Source: Lentilactobacillus sp. SPB1-3 (lineage in GTDB: Bacteria > Bacillota > Bacilli > Lactobacillales > Lactobacillaceae). From it: a stretch of DNA of 64,000 nt. Position numbers and translations under genes: made by a program. Below are positions 10,561 through 19,603 of the stretch, in pieces. How positions within the stretch are numbered: the stretch's first letter is position 1; each line of letters begins with the position of its first letter. The notes under the pieces were generated by a model, which worked only from the letters and a program-made list of their open reading frames with translations, had not been told where the DNA came from and did no database searches. The stretch spans positions 1,674,001-1,738,000 of the forward strand of contig NZ_CP168151.1 in the NCBI RefSeq assembly GCF_026913205.2, in the 5' to 3' direction.

Positions 10561-11298
10561 TTACTTTTTTCCTTGACCCAAAGGTTCTTTAGCAGGCGTA
10601 CCCGCTTTTCGTGGATACTGCTTTGGGGTTGGTTTTACTTTATTAATTACAATAATATGGCGGGACTCATCAGTGTCAGCCAAATCAAATGAATGATCTG
10701 ATGCCACTTGGCCACCTAACAATTGAATTGCTCGATCAGCATCACTCAACTCATCTTCTGCTTTGGCCGCCTTCATTGCGATCATCTGACCGCCAACTTT
10801 AACAAGGGGCAAGCAAAATTCGCTGAGGACCGATAAACGAGCAACTGCTCTGGCAGTTACAATATCATATTCTTCACGGTGTGGTGATTTTTTGCCACCA
10901 AATTCTTCCGCTCTGGCATGGAAAAGCTCCACTCCAGTCAATCCTAATTTCTCAACTAATTCAGTCAAAAAGTTGATTCGCTTATTCAATGAATCAACAA
11001 TCGTAACTTTTAATTGTGGAAACAAGATTTTTAACGGAATACTAGGGAATCCTGCCCCCGCACCAACGTCACAAATAGAAAATGGCTCTGTCTGGATTTG
11101 TGAAACAAAAAAGGCCGGCGTGATCGAATCATAGAAATGCTTAAGATAAACGTCTGGCTCTTCAGTGATTGTCGTTAGATTTACATGTTCATTAACTGCT
11201 ACTAATAGCTTGAAATAGGCTTCAAACTGGGATAACTGATCATCAGTTACCTCAATATTCTTTGCTAGCAGTGCTGCTTTAAATTGCTCAATATTCAT
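10561..11298 (-). CDS. rsmG: 16S rRNA (guanine-N7) methyltransferase RsmG
   Basis: RsmG methylates G527 of 16S rRNA using S-adenosylmethionine. The SAM-binding loop reads [15 protein letters not shown] near residue 77, and the Rossmann strands that follow are intact. At 245 residues with a Pro/Lys-rich tail it is of normal size. AGGAG lies just before the ATG. It is the first gene of the soj-spo0J-ychF operon, and a 20-bp palindrome lies directly upstream of its ribosome binding site. Confidence 0.96.
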   Translation of the reverse strand: MNIEQFKAALLAKNIEVTDDQLSQFEAYFKLLVAVNEHVNLTTITEEPDVYLKHFYDSITPAFFVSQIQTEPFSICDVGAGAGFPSIPLKILFPQLKVTIVDSLNKRINFLTELVEKLGLTGVELFHARAEEFGGKKSPHREEYDIVTARAVARLSVLSEFCLPLVKVGGQMIAMKAAKAEDELSDADRAIQLLGGQVASDHSFDLADTDESRHIIVINKVKPTPKQYPRKAGTPAKEPLGQGKK

Positions 11299-11318
11299 AA
11301 ATTATTTCTCCTGGAATT

Positions 11319-11338
11319 GTGAAACAAGTTTGTTTCAC
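11319..11338. promoter_or_regulatory. 20-bp palindrome made of everted parS-like half-sites upstream of rsmG
   Basis: The sequence GTGAAACAAGTTTGTTTCAC has perfect nine-base arms and a two-base centre. The arms GTGAAACA and TGTTTCAC are the two halves of the ParB site parS (TGTTTCACGTGAAACA) in reversed order. It lies just before the ribosome binding site of the operon that encodes ParB. It could be an operator or an RNA hairpin; binding by ParB is inference. Confidence 0.5.
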
Positions 11339-11443
11339 GACCTACTAATACTTTACCGTAAATTACGCTTTCATACAAGGTTTAGCGGTAAATTGAATAA
11401 CAAAACGACAAATTAATAGTATACATTAATTTCGACGAAAATA

Positions 11444-11497
11444 AAAAGACAACTTCACTAATTACGCGATTTCGTAATCATTTTGAAGTTATCTTTT
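11444..11497 (-). terminator. Terminator after pepT
   Basis: On the minus strand AAAAAGATAACTTCA pairs with TGAAGTTGTCTTTTT around an inner ATTACG/CGTAAT stem, and a T run follows. It lies directly after the pepT stop and could work in both directions. Confidence 0.8.
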
Positions 11498-11501
11498 TAT
11501 C

Positions 11502-12773
11502 TTATTTTACTAGTTGGTTATTTCGATGGCCAGTTTGTTTCACGTGCTCATCGTTTAACTGCACTAAGAAATTAGCAATTTCGGCCATTGATTCGGTAGT
11601 AACGTATTCATATTGGCCATGGAAATTATCACCACCATTAAATAAATTAGGTGTTGGAATGCCCTTTTGAGTTATGAAATTACCATCAGTCCCGCCTCTA
11701 AACGGAATTATATGAGAGTCAATATTGGCTCGTTTCATCGTATCTAATACCACATTAATGATATATGGATTAGCCTTGATGCGCTCCCAAATATTTTGAT
11801 ACTGCTCGGTGATCACCAACTGAACTCTTGTCCGATCTAACTCACTGTTTACATCGTTCACAATTTTCTTCAGTAAGTTTTCTTTTTCAACAAACTTGTC
11901 ATTATCAAAGTCACGAATAATAATCTCAAAATGAGCTTTATCAATCGTTGCCTCAAGATTAGTCACTAAGAAGAATCCTTCATGACCTCGACTCTTTTCT
12001 GGGACTTCATCTTTAGGCAATTGACTAATGATCTCATTGGCAATAGTAATGGCATTAGTCAATAATCCGTAAGCATCCCCTGGATGTACCGCCGTTCCTT
12101 CCACATCAATTGCTGCCTGTGAGGCATTAAATGTCTCTGGCCTAATCTCACCTAAATCACCATTGTCTAGCGTATAGGCAAATTCAACTGGAAATCGCTC
12201 AACCGGAAACTGCTTAGCACCTTTGCCGATTTCCTCATCAGGACCAAAACCAACAAACACTGGACCATGTTTTACTTCTGGGTTGTCTTGATAGTACTTC
12301 AACATTCCAATGATTTCGGCGATTCCTGCTTTGTCATCAGCCCCTAATAAAGTTGTCCCATCTGTGGTAATTAAGGTCTCACCTATATGGCGCTTCAGCT
12401 TTGGAAATTGTTCAGAAGATAAAGTGATATTCTCTTCAGCATTTAACACAATTGGTTTGCCATCATAATTTTTGTGAACCTGAGGGTTGATATTTTCGGC
12501 ATTAAAATCTGCAGTATCTAAATGTGCAATATAGCCGATGGGAGTCACGTCTGCATCCACATTGCTTGCAATGCTGGCGATCACATAGCCACTTGGCTCA
12601 TCAAAAGCAACTTGGGATAGACCTAATTGTCTTAAGTCATCAACAATAGCTTTAGCTAATTCAACTTGACCAGGTGTTGTTGGCGTATCAGTAACGGCTG
12701 GATTCGAACGAGTATTTACTCTCGCATATTTGATAAATAATTCTTGAATATACTGTTGATCAATTTTCGTCAT
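11502..12773 (-). CDS. pepT: Peptidase T (tripeptide aminopeptidase)
   Basis: PepT is a cytoplasmic dizinc M20B aminopeptidase that releases the N-terminal residue from tripeptides. The metal ligands can be seen in HLDT (about residue 84), LGADDKAG, PDEEIGKG, TLDNGD and the late GGDNFHGQ. The protein has 423 residues, slightly above the usual 410. It lies 13 bases after the oligopeptide-binding protein gene, so uptake and breakdown of peptides are probably co-transcribed behind the same T-box leader. An incomplete parS-like sequence is found inside its 3' end. Confidence 0.96.
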   Translation of the reverse strand: MTKIDQQYIQELFIKYARVNTRSNPAVTDTPTTPGQVELAKAIVDDLRQLGLSQVAFDEPSGYVIASIASNVDADVTPIGYIAHLDTADFNAENINPQVHKNYDGKPIVLNAEENITLSSEQFPKLKRHIGETLITTDGTTLLGADDKAGIAEIIGMLKYYQDNPEVKHGPVFVGFGPDEEIGKGAKQFPVERFPVEFAYTLDNGDLGEIRPETFNASQAAIDVEGTAVHPGDAYGLLTNAITIANEIISQLPKDEVPEKSRGHEGFFLVTNLEATIDKAHFEIIIRDFDNDKFVEKENLLKKIVNDVNSELDRTRVQLVITEQYQNIWERIKANPYIINVVLDTMKRANIDSHIIPFRGGTDGNFITQKGIPTPNLFNGGDNFHGQYEYVTTESMAEIANFLVQLNDEHVKQTGHRNNQLVK

Positions 12774-12786
12774 TCAAAATCATTCC

Positions 12787-14421
12787 TTAGTTTTTGATAT
12801 AAGCTGTTTTCCAATCAAAAGGTACACCAGCTGGGTTATAAACAATTCCTTTCACATTTGAACGAATCAATTGTGGTTTAGCTTGTTGGAACAATGGCAC
12901 AGTTCCTTGATCGTTCATCAACACTTTTTCAGCTGATACTAAGTTTTGCCAACGTTGTTCAGGCTTATTAGCATTTTGATTTTCTGATTCTGATATTTCC
13001 TTATCAAATTTTGCACTGACATAACCAGAAGTATTATAACTAGCACCCTTCTCGTAGACATCCAAGTAATTAATTGGGTCAGCAAAGACTGATTGCCAAC
13101 TTTGAACAGTTAATTGATAATTCTTAGCTGCTTGGCGAGAAATCAATTGTACAAACGGAATTGATTGGATGGTTACTTTGACTCCTGGCAATTTCTCTAA
13201 GCTTGATTGTAAGAATTCGGCAACGTCCTTACTACTATCAGTATCTGAAACTAATAATGTCAAATTAAGCTTGTTAACACCAGTTTTAGCATATCCTTTT
13301 TTCAACAGTTGCTTAGCTTGAGTTAAGTTGTATGATACGGCGCTTGGAACTGATGCTTCTTCATCAAATGCTTGACCCGTCTTAGGGTTGTTACCCATGT
13401 TTGCTGGTACAAATCCTTTGGCTGGTTCTGAACCATCTTGAAGGACATCCTTAGTTAGTTGCTTACGATCAATGGCCAATGAGAACGCCTTACGAATATC
13501 AAGATTCTTAAAAGCCTTCACCTTATTTTGATTCAATTCCAATCTCGAAGTGGCAGTTGGAAGACGTTTTACAAAATCAGGATTATTTTGATTATTCTTC
13601 ACTTGTTGGCCACTTAGTAATGTCTCGTCGACTTTCTTAGAGCTATAAAGGTTGTAACTAGTTGTGGTGCTTTCAGCTACTAACTCATTGATTTTGTCTA
13701 GCTTAACTGCTTTCTTATCCCAATAATCATTGTTCTTAACTAACGACCATGACTTGTTTGTACCATTCCACTTCTTTAAAACGAATGGTCCGTTGGAAAC
13801 TGTATATTTGGCAGAAGTGCCGTATTTCTTACCATACTTATTAATCGCATTTTGGTTAACCGGGTAAAACAGTGGCCAAGCTAATAACTTTTTAAAGTAT
13901 GTCACTGGTTTGCTGAGGTTCACTTGTAACTTGTAGTTTGACAAAGCCTTAATTCCTAGACTGCTAACTGGTTTTTTACCAGAATTAACAGCTTCGGCAT
14001 TCTTAACTTGATATAAGTAAAAAGCATCCTGCGATTCAGTCCTAGGGTTAACCGTTCTACGCCAAGAATTAACAAAGTCCTTAGCTGTCACAGTTGAACC
14101 ATCTGACCATTTAACACCCTTTCTTAAATTAAAAGTGTATGTCTTTCCACCATTAGTGATCTTAGTTTTAGTTGCTAATGCGTTTTGAGGAGTCCCAGAC
14201 TTGTCTAGACGATAAAGGCCTTCCTGTGTATTCATCAATACATTAAATGATAGTGTATCGGTAGCTTTAGACAGATCAGCTGTTGCTAGCTCGCCATTTT
14301 CTGTCCAATTTAAAATTTGACTCTTACTTTTGGAATTATTTGATGCTGATTGACTACCACAGCCGGCCAGAACTAACGCTAATGTGGCAAATGACACCCC
14401 AAGTACCTGTTTTTTATTCAT
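12787..14421 (-). CDS. oppA: Oligopeptide ABC transporter substrate-binding lipoprotein (OppA family)
   Basis: This 544-residue lipoprotein has a signal peptide ending in the lipobox LVLAGCG, so Cys21 should be lipidated. The rest is an SBP_bac_5 peptide-binding domain (GKTYTFNLRKGVKWSDG near residue 91, then SNGPFVLKKW). It captures peptides outside the membrane for an Opp-type permease. No oppBCDF genes are nearby, so it probably works with a permease encoded elsewhere. Transcription starts at a strong promoter far upstream and reads through a T-box leader, so expression should rise when one tRNA is uncharged. Confidence 0.94.
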   Translation of the reverse strand: MNKKQVLGVSFATLALVLAGCGSQSASNNSKSKSQILNWTENGELATADLSKATDTLSFNVLMNTQEGLYRLDKSGTPQNALATKTKITNGGKTYTFNLRKGVKWSDGSTVTAKDFVNSWRRTVNPRTESQDAFYLYQVKNAEAVNSGKKPVSSLGIKALSNYKLQVNLSKPVTYFKKLLAWPLFYPVNQNAINKYGKKYGTSAKYTVSNGPFVLKKWNGTNKSWSLVKNNDYWDKKAVKLDKINELVAESTTTSYNLYSSKKVDETLLSGQQVKNNQNNPDFVKRLPTATSRLELNQNKVKAFKNLDIRKAFSLAIDRKQLTKDVLQDGSEPAKGFVPANMGNNPKTGQAFDEEASVPSAVSYNLTQAKQLLKKGYAKTGVNKLNLTLLVSDTDSSKDVAEFLQSSLEKLPGVKVTIQSIPFVQLISRQAAKNYQLTVQSWQSVFADPINYLDVYEKGASYNTSGYVSAKFDKEISESENQNANKPEQRWQNLVSAEKVLMNDQGTVPLFQQAKPQLIRSNVKGIVYNPAGVPFDWKTAYIKN

Positions 14422-14450
14422 AATAACTTCCTCCCAAATTTTTTAGAAAC

Positions 14451-14708
14451 AAAAAATCCCCTAGTCCAATGAAGGACTAAGGGACGTTATTAACGCGGTA
14501 CCACCCAAATTCGTGTAGACAAACTACACCTCTAAGAAACCTATTGATTTCCGGCGATATAACGGTCGCACCCGAATTGTTAGCGATAACCAGCAACTAA
14601 CTCCAAGCTCATTTTCATCAATAATGAATTCAAGACTTTCACCAAACGTCCCTCTCTAGGCAATTCGTTATTGATTACTATACTCTTCACAGTCGTTTCT
14701 AATCTATA
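14451..14708 (-). ncRNA. T-box leader upstream of oppA-pepT
   Basis: The conserved T-box sequence GGGTGGTACCGCG is read on the minus strand at 14506-14494. It is followed by a terminator stem (CCCTTAGTCC with GGACTAGGGG) and TTTTTT at 14485-14451. Upstream is a stem I in which ATCAATAACGAATT pairs with AATTCATTATTGAT (one mismatch), with the AGAGAGGG segment in its distal part. The 3' side of the putative specifier loop reads GAAAATGAG (14616-14608); AAT, ATG or GAG could be the specifier codon, and the amino acid is not settled. Binding of uncharged tRNA should allow read-through into oppA and pepT. Confidence 0.92.
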
Positions 14709-14714
14709 TTTAAT

Positions 14715-14743
14715 GTTATAATCCAGTTCACAGATATTGTCAA
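14715..14743 (-). promoter_or_regulatory. Promoter of the T-box/oppA/pepT unit
   Basis: On the minus strand TTGACA and TATAAC are separated by 17 bases, close to the sigma-A consensus. Transcription would begin near 14708, at the start of the T-box leader. Confidence 0.85.
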
Positions 14744-14798
14744 CGAATTTTTTATTAAAAAGTGCCACCCACATCATTACTAATCATTGAGATAATAA

Positions 14799-14835
14799 AA
14801 GCCCTTTAAATCAGCCATACTGATTTAAAGGGCTT
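14799..14835 (-). terminator. Terminator of the nucleoside operon
   Basis: AAGCCCTTTAAATCAG and its exact complement form a 16-bp stem with a five-base loop, followed by TTTTATT on the minus strand. It lies 20 bases past the nucleoside hydrolase stop. Confidence 0.9.
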
Positions 14836-14854
14836 AATAACATCTTATTTACGA

Positions 14855-15769
14855 TTAATAATTAATTGCTGCGACTTCTTCTAAGAACCATTTGTTGAAG
14901 GCAGCTGAGTCAATATCAACACATACGTCAGCATTTGTTTCGCCATCATGGTAAGCACCACGAATGTCACCAACGGTTTCACCGATGGCTGGGCCATCAG
15001 TGATTACGTCGATCCACATTGCTTCAGTAGTAATTGCTTCTGGGTGAAGTAAATAGAAGATTGTATTCACATCATGCATGGCAATTCCGGCTTCACTGTT
15101 ATCACCATCATTACTGATGATATCATGCAACATCTTACCGGTCTTGTTCATATGCTCTAACTTAGAAAGTGATTCAGGAGTTAATAACGCCTGCATCGTA
15201 ATATCTAAGCCGACCATAACAATTGGAATACCTGATTGGTAAACAATCTTAGCAGCATCTGGATCAGTGAAGACATTGAACTCAGCAGCTGAGGTCATGT
15301 TACCTAAGCCAAGTGAACCACCCATTGCGACGATGCGTTCGATGTGGTCTTTAACTTCAGGATGTTCGCTAAATAGTAAAGCGATGTTCGTGTATGAGCC
15401 AGTTGGAACCAATGTAATTGGTTCATCACTACTCATAATTTCATCATGAAGTGCTTCAACAGCGGTTTTGTCTAAAGGCTTTGGCAAGTCTTCAGGAAAA
15501 TCATAGCCGGGCATTCCTGATTCCCCGTGAATCCGAGCAGCGTCTTCAAATTCTTTGATCAAAGGTTGTTTAGCTCCAGCGGCAACTGGAACATCTTTGT
15601 TAAAGAACCGCAAAATCTTTTGCGCATTTTTAGTTGTTTTATCAACTGTAACGTTTCCGGCAACTGTGGTAACAAGTCTTAAATCAATCTCTGGATCATT
15701 TAATGCCATTGTCAATGCAGCAGCATCATCAATTCCAGGATCAGTATCCATAATAATCTTAATTGTCAT
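14855..15769 (-). CDS. rihC: Ribonucleoside hydrolase (IunH/RihC family)
   Basis: This 304-residue enzyme begins with the calcium-binding motif DTDPGIDDA of nucleoside hydrolases and has the downstream motifs LVPTGSYTNIALLF and FNVFTDPDAA, with a late His-Asp in AMHDVNTI. It splits nucleosides into base and ribose. Two transporters are encoded directly before it, so it handles imported nucleosides. The exact subclass (purine, pyrimidine or broad) cannot be read from the sequence. Confidence 0.93.
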   Translation of the reverse strand: MTIKIIMDTDPGIDDAAALTMALNDPEIDLRLVTTVAGNVTVDKTTKNAQKILRFFNKDVPVAAGAKQPLIKEFEDAARIHGESGMPGYDFPEDLPKPLDKTAVEALHDEIMSSDEPITLVPTGSYTNIALLFSEHPEVKDHIERIVAMGGSLGLGNMTSAAEFNVFTDPDAAKIVYQSGIPIVMVGLDITMQALLTPESLSKLEHMNKTGKMLHDIISNDGDNSEAGIAMHDVNTIFYLLHPEAITTEAMWIDVITDGPAIGETVGDIRGAYHDGETNADVCVDIDSAAFNKWFLEEVAAINY

Positions 15770-15814
15770 CAGACAAATCCCCTTTGTAGATTATTTATTT
15801 AGTACTCAACTTTA

Positions 15815-17125
15815 TTAAAGAATTGCGCTTAGCACTAAATCACACAGGAACAATATTCCTAAAAGGTATGTTGCCCCACTTAGTTCATCAGCTCGTTTAG
15901 CCGCAATCTTTAATAATGGATAAGCCACGAATCCGAATGCTAATCCTGTTGAGATACTAGTGGTGAATGGAATCAATACCACAATCAAGAACGCTGGAAA
16001 CCAATCGGTAAAGTCATACATATTGATGACACTTAACTGATTCATCATTAAGGCACCAGTAATAATAATAACCGGAGCAATCGCAGCTTGTGGAACATAT
16101 GATAGCAACGGAATGAAAAACATTGAGATTGCAAACATCGTTCCGGCTACGATTGCCGTGATACCTGTTCGTCCACCACTTTCAGTAGCTGAAGCACTTT
16201 CGGCCGCAGCAACGGTTGGACTAGTTCCCATAATTCCTGATAGGAAGGCAGTAATTGAACTAGCTTCAAAAGCCCGCTTAAATTTTCCATGATTAGGAAT
16301 AATTCCTTCAAGCAAACCCATTGATTCAAACACCAAAATCATGGTCATCGAAAATACCGCTAAGATAAACGGCACCGTCAAGGCGTGACTAAAATCGCCC
16401 TTGGCAAGGATATGAGTGTACTTGTCAAGATCAATAATGGAGACTTTAGGGGTCGCCTGATCCTTAACCTTGAAGATAATACCTAAGATCGTTGTGATGG
16501 CAATTCCGATAAAGAAACCACCCGTCACTTTTCTCACGAATAAGAACAAGGTTAAAATCAAACCGAATAAGGCCAATAAAGCAACTGGTTTCGTTAAATC
16601 ACCAACTGCTAAAATCGAATTACTTCCGGCGCGAATCAAGCCGGCTTTTTCCAGACCAATCTCAACTAAGAATAGCCCAATACCAGCCGTAATCCCCGCC
16701 TTCAGCGTCTCTGGAATCCCTTTAGCTAGGATTTCACTGACCTTAGTAAAAGCAATCAGGACATATATAATCGATGAAACCATCGAGATTGCCACGGCTT
16801 CTTGCCATGATAATCCCATGTTAACGACGACAGTGTAAGTAAAGAACGCGTTAACTCCCATTCCAGGAGTCAAAATTACTGGGGCATTCGCCCAGAATCC
16901 CATGATCCAACAACCAACAAAGGATGACAGAATCGTGGCGAACACACTTAGATTCGCGGGAATCCCCGCATCTTTTAAAATCATTGGATTAACAATGATG
17001 ATATAAGAAATCGCAAAGAATCCAGTGATCCCAGCAATAATCTCTCGTCTCAACACTTGCTTATCAGAAAATGCTTCCCGTAAAGAAAGCTGATTAGCTC
17101 TCTCTAACTGTTGTTTGTTATCCAA
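15815..17125 (-). CDS. NCS2-family purine base permease (AzgA/PbuG-like)
   Basis: A 436-residue membrane protein with about 12-13 helices and the AzgA/PbuG signatures NPMILKDAGIP, TPGMGVNAFFTY and GTSPTVAAAESA. Members import guanine, hypoxanthine or adenine with protons. Start is a TTG at 17125, after a weak AGGTT site. In this operon it could import bases or export the base released by the neighbouring nucleoside hydrolase; import is more usual. Confidence 0.92.
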   Translation of the reverse strand: MDNKQQLERANQLSLREAFSDKQVLRREIIAGITGFFAISYIIIVNPMILKDAGIPANLSVFATILSSFVGCWIMGFWANAPVILTPGMGVNAFFTYTVVVNMGLSWQEAVAISMVSSIIYVLIAFTKVSEILAKGIPETLKAGITAGIGLFLVEIGLEKAGLIRAGSNSILAVGDLTKPVALLALFGLILTLFLFVRKVTGGFFIGIAITTILGIIFKVKDQATPKVSIIDLDKYTHILAKGDFSHALTVPFILAVFSMTMILVFESMGLLEGIIPNHGKFKRAFEASSITAFLSGIMGTSPTVAAAESASATESGGRTGITAIVAGTMFAISMFFIPLLSYVPQAAIAPVIIITGALMMNQLSVINMYDFTDWFPAFLIVVLIPFTTSISTGLAFGFVAYPLLKIAAKRADELSGATYLLGILFLCDLVLSAIL

Positions 17126-17156
17126 AAATAAAACCTAACTTTCTAAAAATTAGCTA

Positions 17157-18401
17157 TTACCAAACAAACAATCCAACAATTCCGGCAGACATCAATGAAA
17201 CTAAGATACCTGAAAGTAACATCGTACCAACGTTCTTACTAATCAAGTTGTTCTTTTCACGATCAACGATTCCCTTGAAGGCACCGATGATCATACCAGT
17301 AGTTGAGAAGTTAGCAAATGATGTTAAGAATACTGTTAATTGTGCTTGGTAGTGAGGTGCAAAGATCTTCGTGTTGTTAATTGTTCCGGCAATCTTACCC
17401 ATAACAACGAATTCGTTAGTAACTAACTTAGTTCCCATTAATTGAGCGAAGTCGAAGGCGTGAGAAACATCGAGACCCATTAACCATGCAAATGGGAACA
17501 TGATGATACCTAAGATATGTTCCAAAGTTAACCATGGGTTGAATAGTTGCAATACTTTATCGATCAAAGCAGCTAAAGCAACGAAGGCAATAACATTGGC
17601 AGTGATGATTAAGATCAAACGACCGGCACCTAAGATAGAGTCACCTAAGAATGAGAAGAATGGTTCTTTGTGACCATCAGGAGTAACGTCACCTGCAGCT
17701 TCTGCAGCAGCATTTGAAGAACTCATGTTAGCAATAGTATCTTCTTCAGGAGTAACTTTAACTGGGTTAAGCATATTAGTAATAATAATTGCATTCATAA
17801 CGTTCAAAGGAATCGCAGTCAAAACATATTGACCAGGAACCATTTGAGTATAAGCACCAATAATTGAAGCAGTAACACATGACATTGACATTAAGGCAAT
17901 AGTCAAATTACGACGAGCACTCATTTGCTTTAATTGAAGAGTTGAAACGGCGATGGCTTCAGTGTTACCTAAGAACATCATTTCAACAGCAAAGAATGAT
18001 TCGAATTTTGGTTGGCCAGTGATGAATGAAAGACCACGACCTACCCACTTGATGATCCATGGTAAAACGCCGATATAAGTTAAGATATCGAACAATGGAA
18101 CAATCATCAAGATTGGAAGAAGCGCACTGGTAACAAAGTCCATTTGTTTAACGTTAACCCAACTAGGAAGGGCAAACGCAATACCTGTATATGAAACTTG
18201 AACTAACCAGTTGAACCCATCAGCAGCAGCCTTAACGGCATCACGTCCCCATGAGAAACTAGTAAGGATCCAGGCGAAAACCAAGTTGATTACTAAAACA
18301 ACAATAATTGAGCGCCAGTTAATATTTTTCTTGTTTTGTGAAAATAGGAAGGCAATTCCCATATACACAAAAATACCAAGAATATTGACTAATAAATACA
18401 T
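17157..18401 (-). CDS. nupC: Concentrative nucleoside transporter, NupC/CNT family
   Basis: A 414-residue membrane protein with CNT hallmarks: the FLGNTEAIAVSTLQLKQMS region and a late FLTSFANFSTTGMIIG segment that line the substrate and cation site. It imports nucleosides driven by protons or sodium. Residues of the hydrophilic loop at about 220-240 are variable. The ATG at 18401 follows AGAGGA. It is the second gene of the nucleoside operon, 31 bases before the NCS2 gene. Confidence 0.94.
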   Translation of the reverse strand: MYLLVNILGIFVYMGIAFLFSQNKKNINWRSIIVVLVINLVFAWILTSFSWGRDAVKAAADGFNWLVQVSYTGIAFALPSWVNVKQMDFVTSALLPILMIVPLFDILTYIGVLPWIIKWVGRGLSFITGQPKFESFFAVEMMFLGNTEAIAVSTLQLKQMSARRNLTIALMSMSCVTASIIGAYTQMVPGQYVLTAIPLNVMNAIIITNMLNPVKVTPEEDTIANMSSSNAAAEAAGDVTPDGHKEPFFSFLGDSILGAGRLILIITANVIAFVALAALIDKVLQLFNPWLTLEHILGIIMFPFAWLMGLDVSHAFDFAQLMGTKLVTNEFVVMGKIAGTINNTKIFAPHYQAQLTVFLTSFANFSTTGMIIGAFKGIVDREKNNLISKNVGTMLLSGILVSLMSAGIVGLFVW

Positions 18402-18514
18402 TTCATTATCCTCTTTTCGTTATAAATCAGTAATAAATAAGTGCAAAACCAGTTATCGCTATCCCCCTTATAATTGAATTGGTTTTTATTATTAAACCCA
18501 ATAATTAGTGCGAG

Positions 18515-19351
18515 CTATAAAAGCTCACGAAGAAAACTGTGACCGATATTGTTATCAGCCACTTGGACATTGAATAATTCGGCAACAGTTGCCCCAATGT
18601 CACCCAGACTTCTACGGATACCCAGTGACTTTCCTGGTTGACCGCCAGGATTATATGCAATCAATGGAAGATATTCTCTAGTCACTGTTAGTGGTGATTG
18701 CATGTCGTTGGCAAATGATGATGTAATCAGCAGCAGGTCCGTGCTGTACATTTCATTCATCACCCGTTGAATATTTTGATCAATCATTTCTAGTTCATTC
18801 CGGTATTCTTCTTTCTTACCTTGATGAGCTAGTTGATCCAACGTCGACATTCGTGCATAAATCAGTCCTGGTCGCGGACTGATTGCCTCGCGATGCAATG
18901 CCCACCACACCGAAGTATCATCATTAACGTGCACGTTCTGTGCACGAAGCTGATTGGATAAGTAACTTTGATAATTTGCCAAAACCAACACAGTATTTTC
19001 GACTGCGTTAACTTCCACAACAGAATCCAATATACTGGTAGTTCTTTCTTCAGCTTGATAATCAAGCATCTCACGCAAACCGCTATTCACCTGATTGTTA
19101 GGTGCAGCGATTTGAATCTTGCCGTAGCTACCGAACGGATTATCAACTATTGGAATCTGTGAAATTGGATTTTGATACCGAATGTTACCTAAACCTAATT
19201 CAGTCAAAGCAGGAACTGTGATTTGTGTAGAATCATCTGCCAACAAATGGCCTAATGTATCAGCGCCGACTGAATCAAAACGGTTAGCATCCGCACTTTC
19301 TCCAATTCCCATTGAAGCCAAGTCTAGAATAATTACTCGCTTGATCTTCAT
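18515..19351 (-). CDS. Phosphopentomutase-like protein with lost catalytic residues
   Basis: The 278-residue protein resembles DeoB at both ends: VIILDLASMGIGESADA near the start, and TREYLPLIAYNPGG then LGDIGATVAEL near the end. A D-x-x-x-H metal motif survives (DQLAH). DeoB is normally about 390 residues; here the cap domain is much shorter. The GKDTxTGHWE segment with the phospho-acceptor Thr is absent. The late DHG metal motif is replaced by SSFAND, and the His before TREY is replaced by Val. Catalysis as a mutase looks impossible, so this may be a pseudoenzyme with a binding or regulatory role. It is the first gene of the nucleoside operon. Confidence 0.75.
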   Translation of the reverse strand: MKIKRVIILDLASMGIGESADANRFDSVGADTLGHLLADDSTQITVPALTELGLGNIRYQNPISQIPIVDNPFGSYGKIQIAAPNNQVNSGLREMLDYQAEERTTSILDSVVEVNAVENTVLVLANYQSYLSNQLRAQNVHVNDDTSVWWALHREAISPRPGLIYARMSTLDQLAHQGKKEEYRNELEMIDQNIQRVMNEMYSTDLLLITSSFANDMQSPLTVTREYLPLIAYNPGGQPGKSLGIRRSLGDIGATVAELFNVQVADNNIGHSFLRELL

Positions 19352-19410
19352 AAATTAATCTTCCCCAATCATCTTCAAAATATGTACATGATACTTCAAT
19401 CTTAAATATT

Positions 19411-19440
19411 AGAATACCTCATACTCTAACTCAATGTAAA
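19411..19440 (-). promoter_or_regulatory. Promoter of the nucleoside operon
   Basis: On the minus strand TTTACA and TATTCT are separated by 18 bases. Transcription would start about 60 bases upstream of the first gene. Confidence 0.6.
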
Positions 19441-19486
19441 TAGAATAGTTTCTCTGAACTTGTTGAAAATACATCCATGCCAATAA

Positions 19487-19500
19487 TGATTGCGTTTTCA
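19487..19500 (-). promoter_or_regulatory. Probable CcpA-binding cre site upstream of the nucleoside operon
   Basis: TGAAAACGCAATCA on the minus strand matches 13 of 14 positions of the cre consensus TGWAARCGYTWNCW. It lies about 47 bases upstream of the putative -35 box, a position compatible with carbon catabolite control. Confidence 0.55.
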
Positions 19501-19514
19501 TAATACCAAAAAAT

Positions 19515-19556
19515 AAAAGGGTTTACAACCCACCATAATGGATTTTAAACCCTCTT
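19515..19556 (-). terminator. Terminator after the isochorismatase gene pair
   Basis: AGGGTTTA and TAAACCCT form the stem, followed on the minus strand by TTTTATTTTTT. It lies some 50 bases past the stop of the 116-residue gene. Confidence 0.75.
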
Positions 19557-19603
19557 ACTTTTAGCCCCTGCCAAGGACCTAAATTATATCATAATTTTTT
19601 TAA

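Noticed and set aside
11536-11546. Possible full parS site in pepT
   Set aside because: Only 11 of 16 bases agree, all in the first part; the second half-site is missing. It is kept as a half-site only.
14580-14777. Open frame of 65 codons on the minus strand before oppA
   Set aside because: It lies inside the T-box promoter and stem I region, has no ribosome binding site, and the RNA structure explains the sequence.
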